From Kineosporia succinea (lineage in GTDB: Bacteria; Actinomycetota; Actinomycetes; Actinomycetales; Kineosporiaceae): a stretch of 64,000 bases of DNA. Positions 35,536-44,302 of the stretch are shown piece by piece (position 1 is the stretch's first letter; every line of letters begins with the position of its first letter). Made by a program: the position numbers and the translations under genes. The DNA lies in contig NZ_JAUSQZ010000001.1 in the NCBI RefSeq assembly GCF_030811555.1, positions 4,461,241 through 4,525,240 on the forward strand, in the 5' to 3' direction. Under the pieces are notes generated by a model. That model was not told where the DNA came from and ran no database searches. It worked only from the letters and a program-made list of their open reading frames with translations.

Positions 35536-37431
35536 GTGGCGGTGGCGCCAGCCATGCCGTGGGCCCAGGCGACCGGCCGACCTCGGAGAGGGCGGCACCG
35601 GCTGCCCGACCAGCAGGCGTCCAAGCCGGAACCCCTGTCCGGGTGGGCGAAAGCCATCCTGGCCGACATCGCCGTTCCCGCCGTGACCATGTCGCCCGAG
35701 ATGCGGGTCTCCGAGCTCGACGACTGGTTCAAGGGCAACCCCCGCGCGACCACGATCGTCGTGCCGCTGCTCACCGGCCCGATCGTGGTCGACCGCGCCT
35801 GGTTCGACCGCTGGGTGGCGAGTGCCCTCGGCTACGGGCGCTCGGTCTACAAGCGCATGACCCTGGCCGACCTCGACGACGTGACCAGCATCTTCCTGCC
35901 CGCCGACACCACCATCGACGCGGCCGCGGCCGTGGTCACCGACGAGGCGCCGGGCGAGGAGGCGTCGGTCAGCACGGTCGGCGTGATCGCCCCCGACGGC
36001 ACGCTGATGACGGTCTCGGTGACCACCCTGTTCCGCGCGCTCTCGTACAGCTACGCCTACCAGGCCCGCCACGACGTCCTCACCGGGCTGCCCAACCGGG
36101 CCTCGCTGATGGAGTGGATGCGCGGCCACGACGCGCAGTCCGGCGACCTGACCGTGCTCTACATCGACCTCGACCGGTTCAAGGACGTCAACGACAGCCT
36201 CGGTCACGCCGTCGGCGACCAGGTCCTGAGGCTTTTCGCCGAACGGCTCCAGAACATCGCCCGCCCGGACGACCGCGTCGCCCGGCTGGGTGGCGACGAG
36301 TTCGCCATGGTGCTGGCCGGGGTGCTGACGTCCGAGGAGTCGCGCGGCGTCGCCGAGCGCATCGTGCACGAGGCCTCGATGCCGTTCAGCGTCACGGTCG
36401 ACCACGGTGACGGCCAGCAGGTCGAGGCCGTCGCCAGCATCGGCGCCAGTGTCGGCGTGGCCGGGGCCGACTCGGTGATGTCCGGGGTCAGCCTCGAGGA
36501 CCTGGTGTCCCAGGCCGACCTGGCGATGTTCCAGTCCAAGGCCCACGGCCGGGGAAAGGTCACCCACTTCGACGCCGAGGTGCTGGCCACCCGCGGCTCG
36601 CAGGCCGAGCTGCGCGCCCGGCACCACATGGAGCGGCGCCTGCGTCTGGCCATCGCCAACGGTGACCTGCGCCTGCACTACCAGCCGCTGGCCGAGGTGG
36701 CGAGCAACCGCATCGTCGGCGCCGAGGCGCTGGCCCGCTGGGCCGACGACGAGCTCGGGCCGGTGGCCCCGACCGAGTTCATCAAGCTCGCCGAGGAGAC
36801 CGGGCTGATCATCGACCTGGGCCGGTGGGCGCTCAACACCGCCTGCCGGGAGGCCGCGACCTGGCCGATGTTCGAGTCGGTCGACGGCATCCGGCGGCGC
36901 ATGAAGGTCACCGTGAACGTGTCGGCCGTGCAGCTGTCGCAGCCCTCGTTCGTGCGGGACGTCGCCGACGCCCTGGTCGACTCCGGCCTGCTGCCGCGCA
37001 CGCTGTGCCTGGAGATCACCGAGACCGCGGTGATCGGTGACATGCACGCCACCGCCAAGAACCTGCAGGAGGTACGCGATCTCGGGGTCACCGTGGCCCT
37101 CGACGACTTCGGCACCGGCTACTCGTCCCTGACGATGCTGCGCGACCTGCCCGCCGACGTGGTCAAGATCGACAAGTCGTTCATCGACAAGATCGCCGTG
37201 GAGGCCTCCACCGACAGCGTGCTCGCCCGCCTGGTCATCGAGACCGCCCACTCGCTGGGCATGAGCGTGTGCGCCGAAGGGGTGGAGACCAACGAGCAGG
37301 CCGAGCGCCTGGCCGACATGGGGTGCGACACCCTGCAGGGCTGGCTGATCTCCAAGCCGCTCTCCGGGTCCGAAGCGTTCACCGAGTGGCTGCCCACCGC
37401 CGTGCTGCCCGAAGCCCTGGGGCCGCGGTAA
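35536..37431 (+). CDS. GGDEF-EAL cyclic-di-GMP enzyme, copy 1
   Basis: Bifunctional signalling protein of 631 aa. Residues 45-170 form a CBS-like N-terminal sensor (MRVSELDDWFKGNP...GVIAPDGTLMTVSV). The GGDEF domain starts near 178, with an intact active site at 252-256 and an RxxD inhibitory site (RPDD) five residues before it. The EAL domain starts near 365 (EAL at 397) and keeps DDFGTGYSS, NVSAVQ, EITET, KIDKSFI and EGVET. Both synthesis and hydrolysis of c-di-GMP are therefore possible. No membrane segment is seen. GTG 35536 has GGAAGGGG upstream. A paralogue follows 5 bp downstream. Confidence 0.92.
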   Translation: MAVAPAMPWAQATGRPRRGRHRLPDQQASKPEPLSGWAKAILADIAVPAVTMSPEMRVSELDDWFKGNPRATTIVVPLLTGPIVVDRAWFDRWVASALGYGRSVYKRMTLADLDDVTSIFLPADTTIDAAAAVVTDEAPGEEASVSTVGVIAPDGTLMTVSVTTLFRALSYSYAYQARHDVLTGLPNRASLMEWMRGHDAQSGDLTVLYIDLDRFKDVNDSLGHAVGDQVLRLFAERLQNIARPDDRVARLGGDEFAMVLAGVLTSEESRGVAERIVHEASMPFSVTVDHGDGQQVEAVASIGASVGVAGADSVMSGVSLEDLVSQADLAMFQSKAHGRGKVTHFDAEVLATRGSQAELRARHHMERRLRLAIANGDLRLHYQPLAEVASNRIVGAEALARWADDELGPVAPTEFIKLAEETGLIIDLGRWALNTACREAATWPMFESVDGIRRRMKVTVNVSAVQLSQPSFVRDVADALVDSGLLPRTLCLEITETAVIGDMHATAKNLQEVRDLGVTVALDDFGTGYSSLTMLRDLPADVVKIDKSFIDKIAVEASTDSVLARLVIETAHSLGMSVCAEGVETNEQAERLADMGCDTLQGWLISKPLSGSEAFTEWLPTAVLPEALGPR

Positions 37432-37436
37432 CCGAG

Positions 37437-39221
37437 ATGACCACTCCGGTACTCACCCAGACGGTGTCCTTGGGAGACATCGCCGAGCCCGCCGTGAGCA
37501 TGCCGGCCTCGATGCGCGTCACCGAACTCGACGACTGGTTCCGCCGCAACCCGCAGGCCCCCTGTGTGGTGGTGCGGATGCGCAGCGGCCCGGTGGTGCT
37601 CGACCGGTCGTGGTTCGAGCGCTGGATCACCGGCAAGCTCGGGTTCGGGCGCGCCGTGCACAGCCGCCTGACCCTCGGAAGGCTCAGCGGCGTCCCGCAT
37701 CTCGTGGTTCCCGCGCACACCGGGATCGCCGAGGCCGCGGGAGTGGTCAGCGAGGAGACCGACCAGACGCTGATCTCGAACGTCGGTGTGCTGATGCCCG
37801 ACGGCGAGGTCATGACGGTCGGCGTCACCACCCTGTTCCGCGCGCTCTCGCGCGACTACGCCCACCAGGCCCGGCACGACCCGCTGACCGGCCTGCCCAA
37901 CCGGGCGTCGCTGATGGAGTGGGTCGCACGGCCGGACGAGCAGGAGTCCGAGGTCACCGTGCTGTACGTCGACCTCGACCGGTTCAAGGACATCAACGAC
38001 GGCCTCGGTCACGCCGTCGGTGACCAGGTGCTGCGTGAGTTCGCCGACCGGCTGCGGCGGATCGCCCGCTCCGGCGACCGCGTGGTGCGTCTCGGTGGCG
38101 ACGAGTTCGCGCTGATCCTGAGGGGCACGCTCACCGCCGGGGCGTCGCGGGCGGTGGCCGAGCGGATCGTGCACGAGGCCTCGCTGCCCTTCGGCGTGCT
38201 GGTCGACCACGGCGGCGAGCACACCCCGGTCCCGACCTCGGTGTCGATCGGCGCCAGCGTCGGCGTGGCCGGGCTGGACTCAATGCCGCTGGGCGGCCCC
38301 GGGGTTCGCCTCGACGACCTGGTCTCCCAGGCCGACCTGGCGATGTTCCAGGCCAAGGCGCACGGACGCGGGCGGGTCACCTACTTCGACCCGCAGCTGG
38401 TGGCGGCCCCCGGCCGGCTCGAGGAACTGCGGGCCCGGCACCACATGGAACGGCGGCTGCGCTCGTCGATCGGCTCGGGCGCGCTCAGCCTGGCCTACCA
38501 GCCGCTGGCCGGCGTCGCGAGCAACCGCATCCTCGGCGCCGAGGCCCTGGCCCGCTGGAACGACGAGGAACTCGGCCCGGTCTCCCCGGTCGACTTCATC
38601 ACCGTGGCCGAGGAGACCGGCCTGATCATCGACCTGGGCCGCTGGGTGCTGCGCACGGCCTGTTTCGAGGCCGCGACCTGGCCGCCGGTGCGCCACCCGG
38701 ACGGTTCACTGCGGCGGCTCAAGGTCACCGTGAACATCTCGCCCGTGCAGATCGAGCAGCCCAGCTTCTTCCGCGAGGTGCTCGAGGCCCTCACCGACTC
38801 CGGCCTGCCCCCGCAGTCGCTGTGCCTGGAGATCACCGAGACCGCGGTGATCGGCGACCTGGAGGTCACCGCCCAGCTGCTGCGCGAGATCCGGGGCCTG
38901 GGTGTCACCATCGCCCTCGACGACTTCGGCACCGGCTACTCGTCCCTGACGATGCTGCGCGACCTGCCGGCCGACGTGGTGAAGATCGACAAGTCGTTCA
39001 TCGACCGGGTGACCGACTCGTCCACCGACCACGTGCTCACGAAACTCGTGGTGGAGACGGCCCACTCGCTGGGCATGCGGGTCTGCGCCGAAGGGGTGGA
39101 GACCGCCGAGCAGGCGCGGCAGCTCACCGCCATGGGCTGCGACGTGCTGCAGGGGTGGCTGATCTCCCGGCCGAGGCCGGGATCGGCGGCCCTGGTCGAG
39201 TGGTTGCGCTCGCGGGCGTGA
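37437..39221 (+). CDS. GGDEF-EAL cyclic-di-GMP enzyme, copy 2
   Basis: Second bifunctional c-di-GMP protein, 594 aa, with the same order: CBS-like sensor (MRVTELDDWFRRNP...GVLMPDGEVMTVGV), GGDEF (220-224, inhibitory site RSGD) and EAL (369-371). All catalytic motifs are intact. Long identical stretches with copy 1 (SSLTMLRDLPADVVKIDKSF) show a tandem duplication; the sensor parts have diverged more than the enzyme parts, so the two may read different inputs. ATG 37437 follows the copy 1 stop by 5 bp, so they are cotranscribed. Confidence 0.92.
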   Translation: MTTPVLTQTVSLGDIAEPAVSMPASMRVTELDDWFRRNPQAPCVVVRMRSGPVVLDRSWFERWITGKLGFGRAVHSRLTLGRLSGVPHLVVPAHTGIAEAAGVVSEETDQTLISNVGVLMPDGEVMTVGVTTLFRALSRDYAHQARHDPLTGLPNRASLMEWVARPDEQESEVTVLYVDLDRFKDINDGLGHAVGDQVLREFADRLRRIARSGDRVVRLGGDEFALILRGTLTAGASRAVAERIVHEASLPFGVLVDHGGEHTPVPTSVSIGASVGVAGLDSMPLGGPGVRLDDLVSQADLAMFQAKAHGRGRVTYFDPQLVAAPGRLEELRARHHMERRLRSSIGSGALSLAYQPLAGVASNRILGAEALARWNDEELGPVSPVDFITVAEETGLIIDLGRWVLRTACFEAATWPPVRHPDGSLRRLKVTVNISPVQIEQPSFFREVLEALTDSGLPPQSLCLEITETAVIGDLEVTAQLLREIRGLGVTIALDDFGTGYSSLTMLRDLPADVVKIDKSFIDRVTDSSTDHVLTKLVVETAHSLGMRVCAEGVETAEQARQLTAMGCDVLQGWLISRPRPGSAALVEWLRSRA

Positions 39222-39257
39222 CCTTGCGCCGATCGGGTGGTCCCCGAGAATGGCTTC

Positions 39258-39743
39258 ATGTACCTGATCAAGGAACGCTTCTTCGACATCGGTGACGACT
39301 TCGACATCACCGACGAGGACGGCCGGCTGGTGCTGCACGTCGACGGCAAGGTGCTCAGCCTGCGTGGGCGCCTGGTGCTGGAAGACCCGGAGGGCAGGGA
39401 AGTGGCCTCCGTGCACCGGCAGCTGATCTCGTTGCGCGAGACCTATACGATCACGGTGGGCGACCAGAAGGCGGCCGAGGTGAAGAAGAAGTTCTTCACC
39501 CCGTTCGGCGACCGGTTCACCATCGACGTGCCCGGGCCCGACGACCTCACCATGAAGGGCGACCTGTTCGACCACGAGTACTCGGTCGAGCGGGGCGGTC
39601 GCGAGGTGGCCAACGTGTCCAAGCGCTGGTTCAAGATCCGGGACACCTACGCGGTGCGCATCGGTGACGGCGAGGACCACCTGCTGATCCTCGCCGCCGT
39701 GCTGGCCCTGGACATGGCCGGGTCGCGCAAGGACGACGACTAA
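39258..39743 (+). CDS. LURP-one-related protein
   Basis: Protein of 161 aa of the LURP-one-related (tubby/scramblase-like beta barrel) family: MYLIKERFFDIGDDFDITDEDG, VDGKVLSLRGRLVLEDPEGREV and the final helix LLILAAVLALDMA. The family role in bacteria is unknown; the fold often sits at membranes. ATG 39258 starts the first conserved strand. Its last 4 nt overlap the end of the convergent LacI gene. Confidence 0.88.
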   Translation: MYLIKERFFDIGDDFDITDEDGRLVLHVDGKVLSLRGRLVLEDPEGREVASVHRQLISLRETYTITVGDQKAAEVKKKFFTPFGDRFTIDVPGPDDLTMKGDLFDHEYSVERGGREVANVSKRWFKIRDTYAVRIGDGEDHLLILAAVLALDMAGSRKDDD

Positions 39744-40762
39744 CCCTCCGCCGGGGGAGCGGTGCTCTCCCGCAGCACCAGATGGGTCGGCACCAGCACG
39801 TTCGCGGGCGAGCTGGTGCCGCTCCGGATGCCGTGGATCAGCATCTCCACGCTGCGCCGGCCCACCCCCTCGAAGTTCTGCCGCACCGTGGTCAGGGGCG
39901 GCCAGAAGTCCTTGGACTCGGCCATGTCGTCGAAGCCGACCACACTGATCTCGCCGGGCACGAGGCGTCCCCGCTCGTGCAGCCCGCGCAGCACGCCCAG
40001 CGCCATCTGGTCGTTCGCCGTGAACACGGCTGTCACGCCGGGCTTCTGGGCCAGCGTCAGGCCCGCCCGGTAGCCGGAGTCGGAGGTCCAGTCGCCCCGC
40101 ACCGCCGGCGGCACCTCGCGCCCGTGCCGCAGCAGCGTGTCGCACCAGGACTGGTGGCGGCGCGTGGCCGAGTAGGAGTTCGGCGGGCCGGAGACGTGCC
40201 AGACCGTGCGGTGCCCGAGGCTCAGCAGGTGCTCGGTGGCCAGACGCGCGCCCTCGGCCTGGTCGGTGTCGACGATCGGGTGCGGCAGATCGGCCCCGGC
40301 GTCGATGACCACCACCGGGAGACCGGCGGGCCAGTGCACCTCGTTGGTGTCGATCAGGGCAGTCTCGATGACGATGATCACCCCGTCCACGGCCTGCCGG
40401 TGCAGCCGCGCGAAGGCCTGCGTCACGTCGGTCTGCGAGGGACGACGCACCGGGATGAGGGTCAGCGAGTAGTTGTGGTCGGACGCCGCCATCGCGATCG
40501 AGTCGAGGGTGCGCATGTTGCCGAACGACGACAGCGTGAACATAATCACGCCGATGTTCCCGAATCGCCCCAGCCGCAGGGCCCGCGCGGCGTTGTTCGG
40601 ACGGTAACCGACCTTGCGCATCGCCGCTTGTACCCGATTACGGGTGCTCTCGTCCACATTTGAGCGCCCGTTGGCGACGCGTGACACCGTCTGGCCGGAG
40701 ACCCCGGCCTCCCGGGCGACGTCCGCCATGGAAGGGCCGCGTCTGCGCACTTTTGGTTCCAC
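39740..40762 (-). CDS. LacI-family regulator of the arabinose/galactose operon
   Basis: Repressor of about 340 aa. The DNA-binding domain is SMADVAREAGVSGQTVSRVANGRSNVDESTRNRVQ, with the hinge region NNAARALRLG, then a sugar-binding domain (VFTANDQMALGVLRGLHERGRLVPGEISVVGFDDMAESKDFWPPLTTV). It is divergent from the permease operon across two near-identical operators, so it very likely represses that operon and itself. The start is uncertain: GTG 40762 is used; GTG 40750 and several upstream GTGs are possible. Confidence 0.88.
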   Translation of the reverse strand: MEPKVRRRGPSMADVAREAGVSGQTVSRVANGRSNVDESTRNRVQAAMRKVGYRPNNAARALRLGRFGNIGVIMFTLSSFGNMRTLDSIAMAASDHNYSLTLIPVRRPSQTDVTQAFARLHRQAVDGVIIVIETALIDTNEVHWPAGLPVVVIDAGADLPHPIVDTDQAEGARLATEHLLSLGHRTVWHVSGPPNSYSATRRHQSWCDTLLRHGREVPPAVRGDWTSDSGYRAGLTLAQKPGVTAVFTANDQMALGVLRGLHERGRLVPGEISVVGFDDMAESKDFWPPLTTVRQNFEGVGRRSVEMLIHGIRSGTSSPANVLVPTHLVLRESTAPPAEG

Positions 40763-40825
40763 GATGAGGCTTTCGTCTGACTGCACCGTGTGATCGGGCG
40801 GATTCACCGTCGAGGGCCCGTGGTC

Positions 40826-40841
40826 ATGTTCACGTAAACAT
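40826..40841. promoter_or_regulatory. LacI operator 1
   Basis: ATGTTCACGTAAACAT, a 16-bp near-palindrome of form ATGTTnACGTnAACAT with the central ACGT. Repeated at 40862, 36 bp apart centre to centre. The divergent LacI gene encodes the obvious binder. Confidence 0.75.
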
Positions 40842-40861
40842 GCTAGCTTCCGAAGACCAAA

Positions 40862-40877
40862 ATGTTGACGTAAACAT
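40862..40877. promoter_or_regulatory. LacI operator 2
   Basis: ATGTTGACGTAAACAT differs from operator 1 at one base. It ends 29 bp before the permease ATG and includes a TTGACG that could be the -35 of the rightward promoter, so repressor binding would exclude RNA polymerase. Confidence 0.75.
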
Positions 40878-40906
40878 CTTGGTGTTCTTTCCAGAGAGGT
40901 AAAGAG

Positions 40907-41833
40907 ATGACGATGGCGTCGGCGACCGCTCGCACGGTCCCGCCCTCGCGGCAGCCGGTTCGGCGCAAGACGCGGAAGGACTGGCGCGGCTGGATTTTCG
41001 TCGGCCCCTTCATGGCCGTCTTCGCCCTGGTGTTCATCGCGCCCTTGGTCTACGCGATCTACCTGAGCACCTACCGGAACCAGCTGATCGGCGGCAACAG
41101 CTTCGTCGGTCTGGACAACTACACCCAGCTCTTCCAGGACGCGGCCTTCTGGCACGCCCTGCTGCGGGTTCTGCTCTTCCTCGTGGTGCAGGTCCCCATC
41201 ATGCTCGGTCTGGCCCTGGCCGCGGCGATGGCGATCGACAGCGCCCGGCTCTACGGTGCGAACCTCTTCCGCATCGTGCTGTTCCTGCCCTACGCGGTGC
41301 CGGCCGTCGTGGCCGTGCTGATGTGGGGCTTCATGTACGGCGACCAGTTCGGTCTGGTCGGCCAGCTGAACGAGGCGCTCGGCACCGGTCTCAACCCGTT
41401 CGCCGGTAACTGGACGCTGGTTTCGATCGGTAACATCGTGACCTGGTCGTTCGTGGGTTACAACATGCTGATCTTCTACACCACGCTGAAGACGATCCCC
41501 ACCGAGCTCTACGAGGCGGCGGAACTCGACGGCGCGGGCCAGTTCTGGATCATCCGGGCGATCAAGTGGCCGGCCCTGCGCGGCTCCATGGTGATCGCCA
41601 CGATCTTCTCGATCATCGGCAGCTTCCAGCTCTTCAACGAGCCGAACATCCTGCGGCCGCTGCTCCCGAACGTCATCACCACCGACTACACCCCGAACAT
41701 GTACGCCTACACTCTGGCTTTCAGCGGTCAGCAGCAGAACTACGCTGCCACCGTGGCCATCGTGATGGGTGTCGTCACCGCCGTCATCGCCTACGTCGTG
41801 CAGCTGCGCGGATCCCGGAACGAGGAGCGCTGA
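40907..41833 (+). CDS. ABC sugar transporter permease (MalF-like)
   Basis: First gene of the arabinose/galactose operon, 308 aa. A basic N-terminus precedes six membrane segments starting at WIFVGPFMAVFALVFIAPLVYAIYL. The EAA loop is LYEAAELDGAGQFWIIRAIKWP. The ATG is preceded by AGAGAGGTAAAGAG. The next permease begins one base after the stop codon. Confidence 0.93.
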   Translation: MTMASATARTVPPSRQPVRRKTRKDWRGWIFVGPFMAVFALVFIAPLVYAIYLSTYRNQLIGGNSFVGLDNYTQLFQDAAFWHALLRVLLFLVVQVPIMLGLALAAAMAIDSARLYGANLFRIVLFLPYAVPAVVAVLMWGFMYGDQFGLVGQLNEALGTGLNPFAGNWTLVSIGNIVTWSFVGYNMLIFYTTLKTIPTELYEAAELDGAGQFWIIRAIKWPALRGSMVIATIFSIIGSFQLFNEPNILRPLLPNVITTDYTPNMYAYTLAFSGQQQNYAATVAIVMGVVTAVIAYVVQLRGSRNEER

Positions 41834-41834
41834 G

Positions 41835-42752
41835 ATGAGTACCCCCACGCTCTCCCCGAGCCGTAAGTCCGTGCGGCGGGCCCGCACCCAGAAGGACCAG
41901 GGCCGTCCTGGCACCCAGAAGTCCATCGCGCTCACGGTTCTCATGGTCGCGTTCATGCTCTACACCGTGCTGCCGCTGGTCTGGCTGGTCATCAACGCCT
42001 CGAAGACCCAGGGCGAGCTGTTCGACTCGTTCGGCCTGTGGTTCGCCGACACCTTCGCGCTGTTCACCAACATCGGCGACACGCTGACCTACAAGGACGG
42101 CATCTTCATCCGCTGGGTCGGCAACACGCTGATCTACGTGGTGATCGGGGCCGGCGGTGCGACCCTGCTGGCGACGCTGGCCGGTTACGGTCTGGCCAAG
42201 TTCAAGTTCCCGGGCCGGGGCGCGGTTTTCGCCGTCGTCCTGGGAGCCGTGGCCGTGCCGGGAACCGCCCTGGCCGTCCCGACGTTCCTCATGTTCAGCA
42301 AGATGGAACTCACGAACACCCCGTGGGCCGTCATCATCCCGTCGCTGATCAGCCCGTTCGGCCTCTACCTGATGTGGGTCTTCGCGGTCCAGGCGATCCC
42401 GACCGAGATCCTCGAGGCGGCCCGGGTCGACGGCGCCGGTGAGCTCCGGACCTTCTTCACGATTTCGATACGACTTCTGGCCCCGGGCATCGTGACGGTG
42501 CTCCTGTTCACTACTGTGGCGACCTGGAACAACTACTTCCTGCCACTGATCATGCTGAGCGACCCGAATTGGTACCCGTTGACTGTCGGTCTGAACCAGT
42601 GGAACGCGCAGGCCCAGGGGGCCGGCTCGCAGCCGATCTTCAACCTGGTCCTCACCGGTTCACTGCTGTCGATCGTGCCGATCGTCGTGGCGTTCCTGTT
42701 CCTGCAGCGTCAGTGGCAGTCCGGCCTGTCCGCCGGAAGTGTCAAGGCGTAG
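41835..42752 (+). CDS. ABC sugar transporter permease (MalG-like)
   Basis: Partner permease, 305 aa; the basic N-terminus is followed by ALTVLMVAFMLYTVLPLVWLVI and five more membrane segments. The EAA loop is ILEAARVDGAGELRTFFTI and the tail is SGLSAGSVKA. Its ATG lies in TGAGATG, so it is translationally coupled to the MalF-like gene. The imported sugar is probably an arabinose- or galactose-containing oligosaccharide, judged from GH51 and GH35 downstream. Confidence 0.93.
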   Translation: MSTPTLSPSRKSVRRARTQKDQGRPGTQKSIALTVLMVAFMLYTVLPLVWLVINASKTQGELFDSFGLWFADTFALFTNIGDTLTYKDGIFIRWVGNTLIYVVIGAGGATLLATLAGYGLAKFKFPGRGAVFAVVLGAVAVPGTALAVPTFLMFSKMELTNTPWAVIIPSLISPFGLYLMWVFAVQAIPTEILEAARVDGAGELRTFFTISIRLLAPGIVTVLLFTTVATWNNYFLPLIMLSDPNWYPLTVGLNQWNAQAQGAGSQPIFNLVLTGSLLSIVPIVVAFLFLQRQWQSGLSAGSVKA

Positions 42753-42794
42753 TCGGTTCCGTCGAAACACCTCCTCGCAACACCCCCATGTCCA

Positions 42795-42819
42795 CCCCGG
42801 TGTATCCCTCACACCGGGG
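42795..42819 (+). other. Intercistronic hairpin before the binding-protein gene
   Basis: CCCCGGTGT and ACACCGGGG form a perfect 9-bp stem with a 7-nt loop in the 104-bp gap between permease and binding-protein genes. Such hairpins often raise the amount of binding-protein mRNA relative to permease mRNA. Confidence 0.55.
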
Positions 42820-42856
42820 CTCCCGAAGCACAGCGAAGTGAAGGGAACAACCCCCG

Positions 42857-44218
42857 ATGTCCCGTACGTTCCGCAACACCCTGACGCGCCGCACGGTGGT
42901 CGCCGCCGGTGCCGCCCTGGCGCTCGGCGCGCTCGCCGCCTGCGGCGGTGGCTCCAGCTCCGGTGGTGACGGCGAGACCGTCGCCGGGTCGCAGGCCGAC
43001 CTCGACGCCGCGCTGGAGAAGGGTGGCGAGATCACCTACTGGTCCTGGACCCCCTCCGCCGAGGCGCAGGTCGAGGCCTTCCAGAAGGCGTACCCGAACG
43101 TCAAGGTCAAGCTGGTCAACGCCGGTACGAACACCGACCAGTACACCAAGATGACCAACGCCATCAACGCCGGTTCCGGCGCCCCCGACGTGGCCCAGGT
43201 CGAGTACTACGCGATCCCGCAGTACGCGCTGTCCGACTCGCTGCTCGACCTGAACGTCTACGGTCTGGGCGACCTGAAGAGCGACTACTCGGCCTCCACC
43301 TGGGGCTCGGTGGCGTTCGACGGCAAGATCTACGGCCTGCCGCAGGACTCGGGCCCGATGGCGATGTTCTACAACAAGAAGTCGTTCGACGCGGCCGGCG
43401 TCACCAAGGTCCCCACCACCTGGGACGAGTACATCGACGCGGCCAAGAAGATCCACGACTACAACGACAAGTGGTACATCACCTCGGACAACGGTGACGG
43501 TGGCCAGACCGCCAGCATGATCTGGCAGGCCGGCGGCCACCCGTTCAACGTCGACGGCAACACGATCAACGTGAACTTCGAGGACGAGGGCTCCAAGAAG
43601 TACACGGCGATGTGGAACCAGCTCCACACCGAGAACCTGCTCTCGGACGCCAAGGGCTGGACCGACGAGTGGTTCCGCGCCATGACCGACGGCAGCCTCG
43701 CCACCCTGATCACGGGTGCCTGGATGCCCGGCAACATGGAGGCCAACGCCGCCGGTGCGTCCGGCGACTGGCGGGTCGCCCCGATCCCCACCTACGACGG
43801 CACCCCGGTGACCGCCGAGAGCGGTGGCTCCTCGCAGGCCGTGCTCAAGCAGAGCAAGAACCCGGCCCTGGCCACCGCGTTCCTGCGCTGGCTGAACAAC
43901 GACCCGGCCAGCATCAAGATCTTCCTGGAGAGCGGCGGCTTCCCGTCGACCACCGCGGAGCTCAGCGACCCGGAGTTCACCGACGCGAAGTCCGAGTACT
44001 TCGGTGGCCAGCAGATCAACAAGGTCCTCGCCGAGGCGTCCACCCAGGTCGCCCCGAACTGGTCCTACCTGCCGATCCAGGCGTACGCGAACACGATCTT
44101 CGGTGACACGGCGGGCAAGACGTCGTACACCAACCACAGCGACCTGAACGCCGGTCTCGCTGCCTGGAAGACCGCGATCGACACCTACGCCAAGCAGCAG
44201 GGCTTCACGGTCAAGTAG
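42857..44218 (+). CDS. ABC sugar-binding lipoprotein
   Basis: Solute-binding protein of 453 aa. Signal peptide MSRTFRNTLTRRTVVAAGAA is followed by lipobox LAAC and a Gly/Ser linker. The mature fold is a family 1 oligosaccharide-binding protein (YWSWTPSAEAQVEAFQKAYPNVKVK; GLPQDSGPMAMFYNKKSFDAAGV). Placement after two permeases and before GH51/GH35 points to arabino- or galacto-oligosaccharides. A strong terminator-like hairpin follows, so the glycosidases are probably expressed at lower level or by read-through. Confidence 0.93.
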   Translation: MSRTFRNTLTRRTVVAAGAALALGALAACGGGSSSGGDGETVAGSQADLDAALEKGGEITYWSWTPSAEAQVEAFQKAYPNVKVKLVNAGTNTDQYTKMTNAINAGSGAPDVAQVEYYAIPQYALSDSLLDLNVYGLGDLKSDYSASTWGSVAFDGKIYGLPQDSGPMAMFYNKKSFDAAGVTKVPTTWDEYIDAAKKIHDYNDKWYITSDNGDGGQTASMIWQAGGHPFNVDGNTINVNFEDEGSKKYTAMWNQLHTENLLSDAKGWTDEWFRAMTDGSLATLITGAWMPGNMEANAAGASGDWRVAPIPTYDGTPVTAESGGSSQAVLKQSKNPALATAFLRWLNNDPASIKIFLESGGFPSTTAELSDPEFTDAKSEYFGGQQINKVLAEASTQVAPNWSYLPIQAYANTIFGDTAGKTSYTNHSDLNAGLAAWKTAIDTYAKQQGFTVK

Positions 44219-44232
44219 TAGCTCCACACAGA

Positions 44233-44267
44233 GAACAGGCCGGGATGCACCAGGTCCCGGCCTGTTC
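44233..44267 (+). terminator. Terminator or attenuator between binding protein and GH51
   Basis: A perfect 13-bp stem (GAACAGGCCGGGA and complement) with a 9-nt loop is followed by TTTGT, the most classical intrinsic terminator in the window. It lies inside the operon, 15 nt after the binding-protein stop, so partial read-through is likely. Confidence 0.85.
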
Positions 44268-44302
44268 TTTGTCCGGAACAGGTTCTTCAGAAAGGCACAT
44301 CG

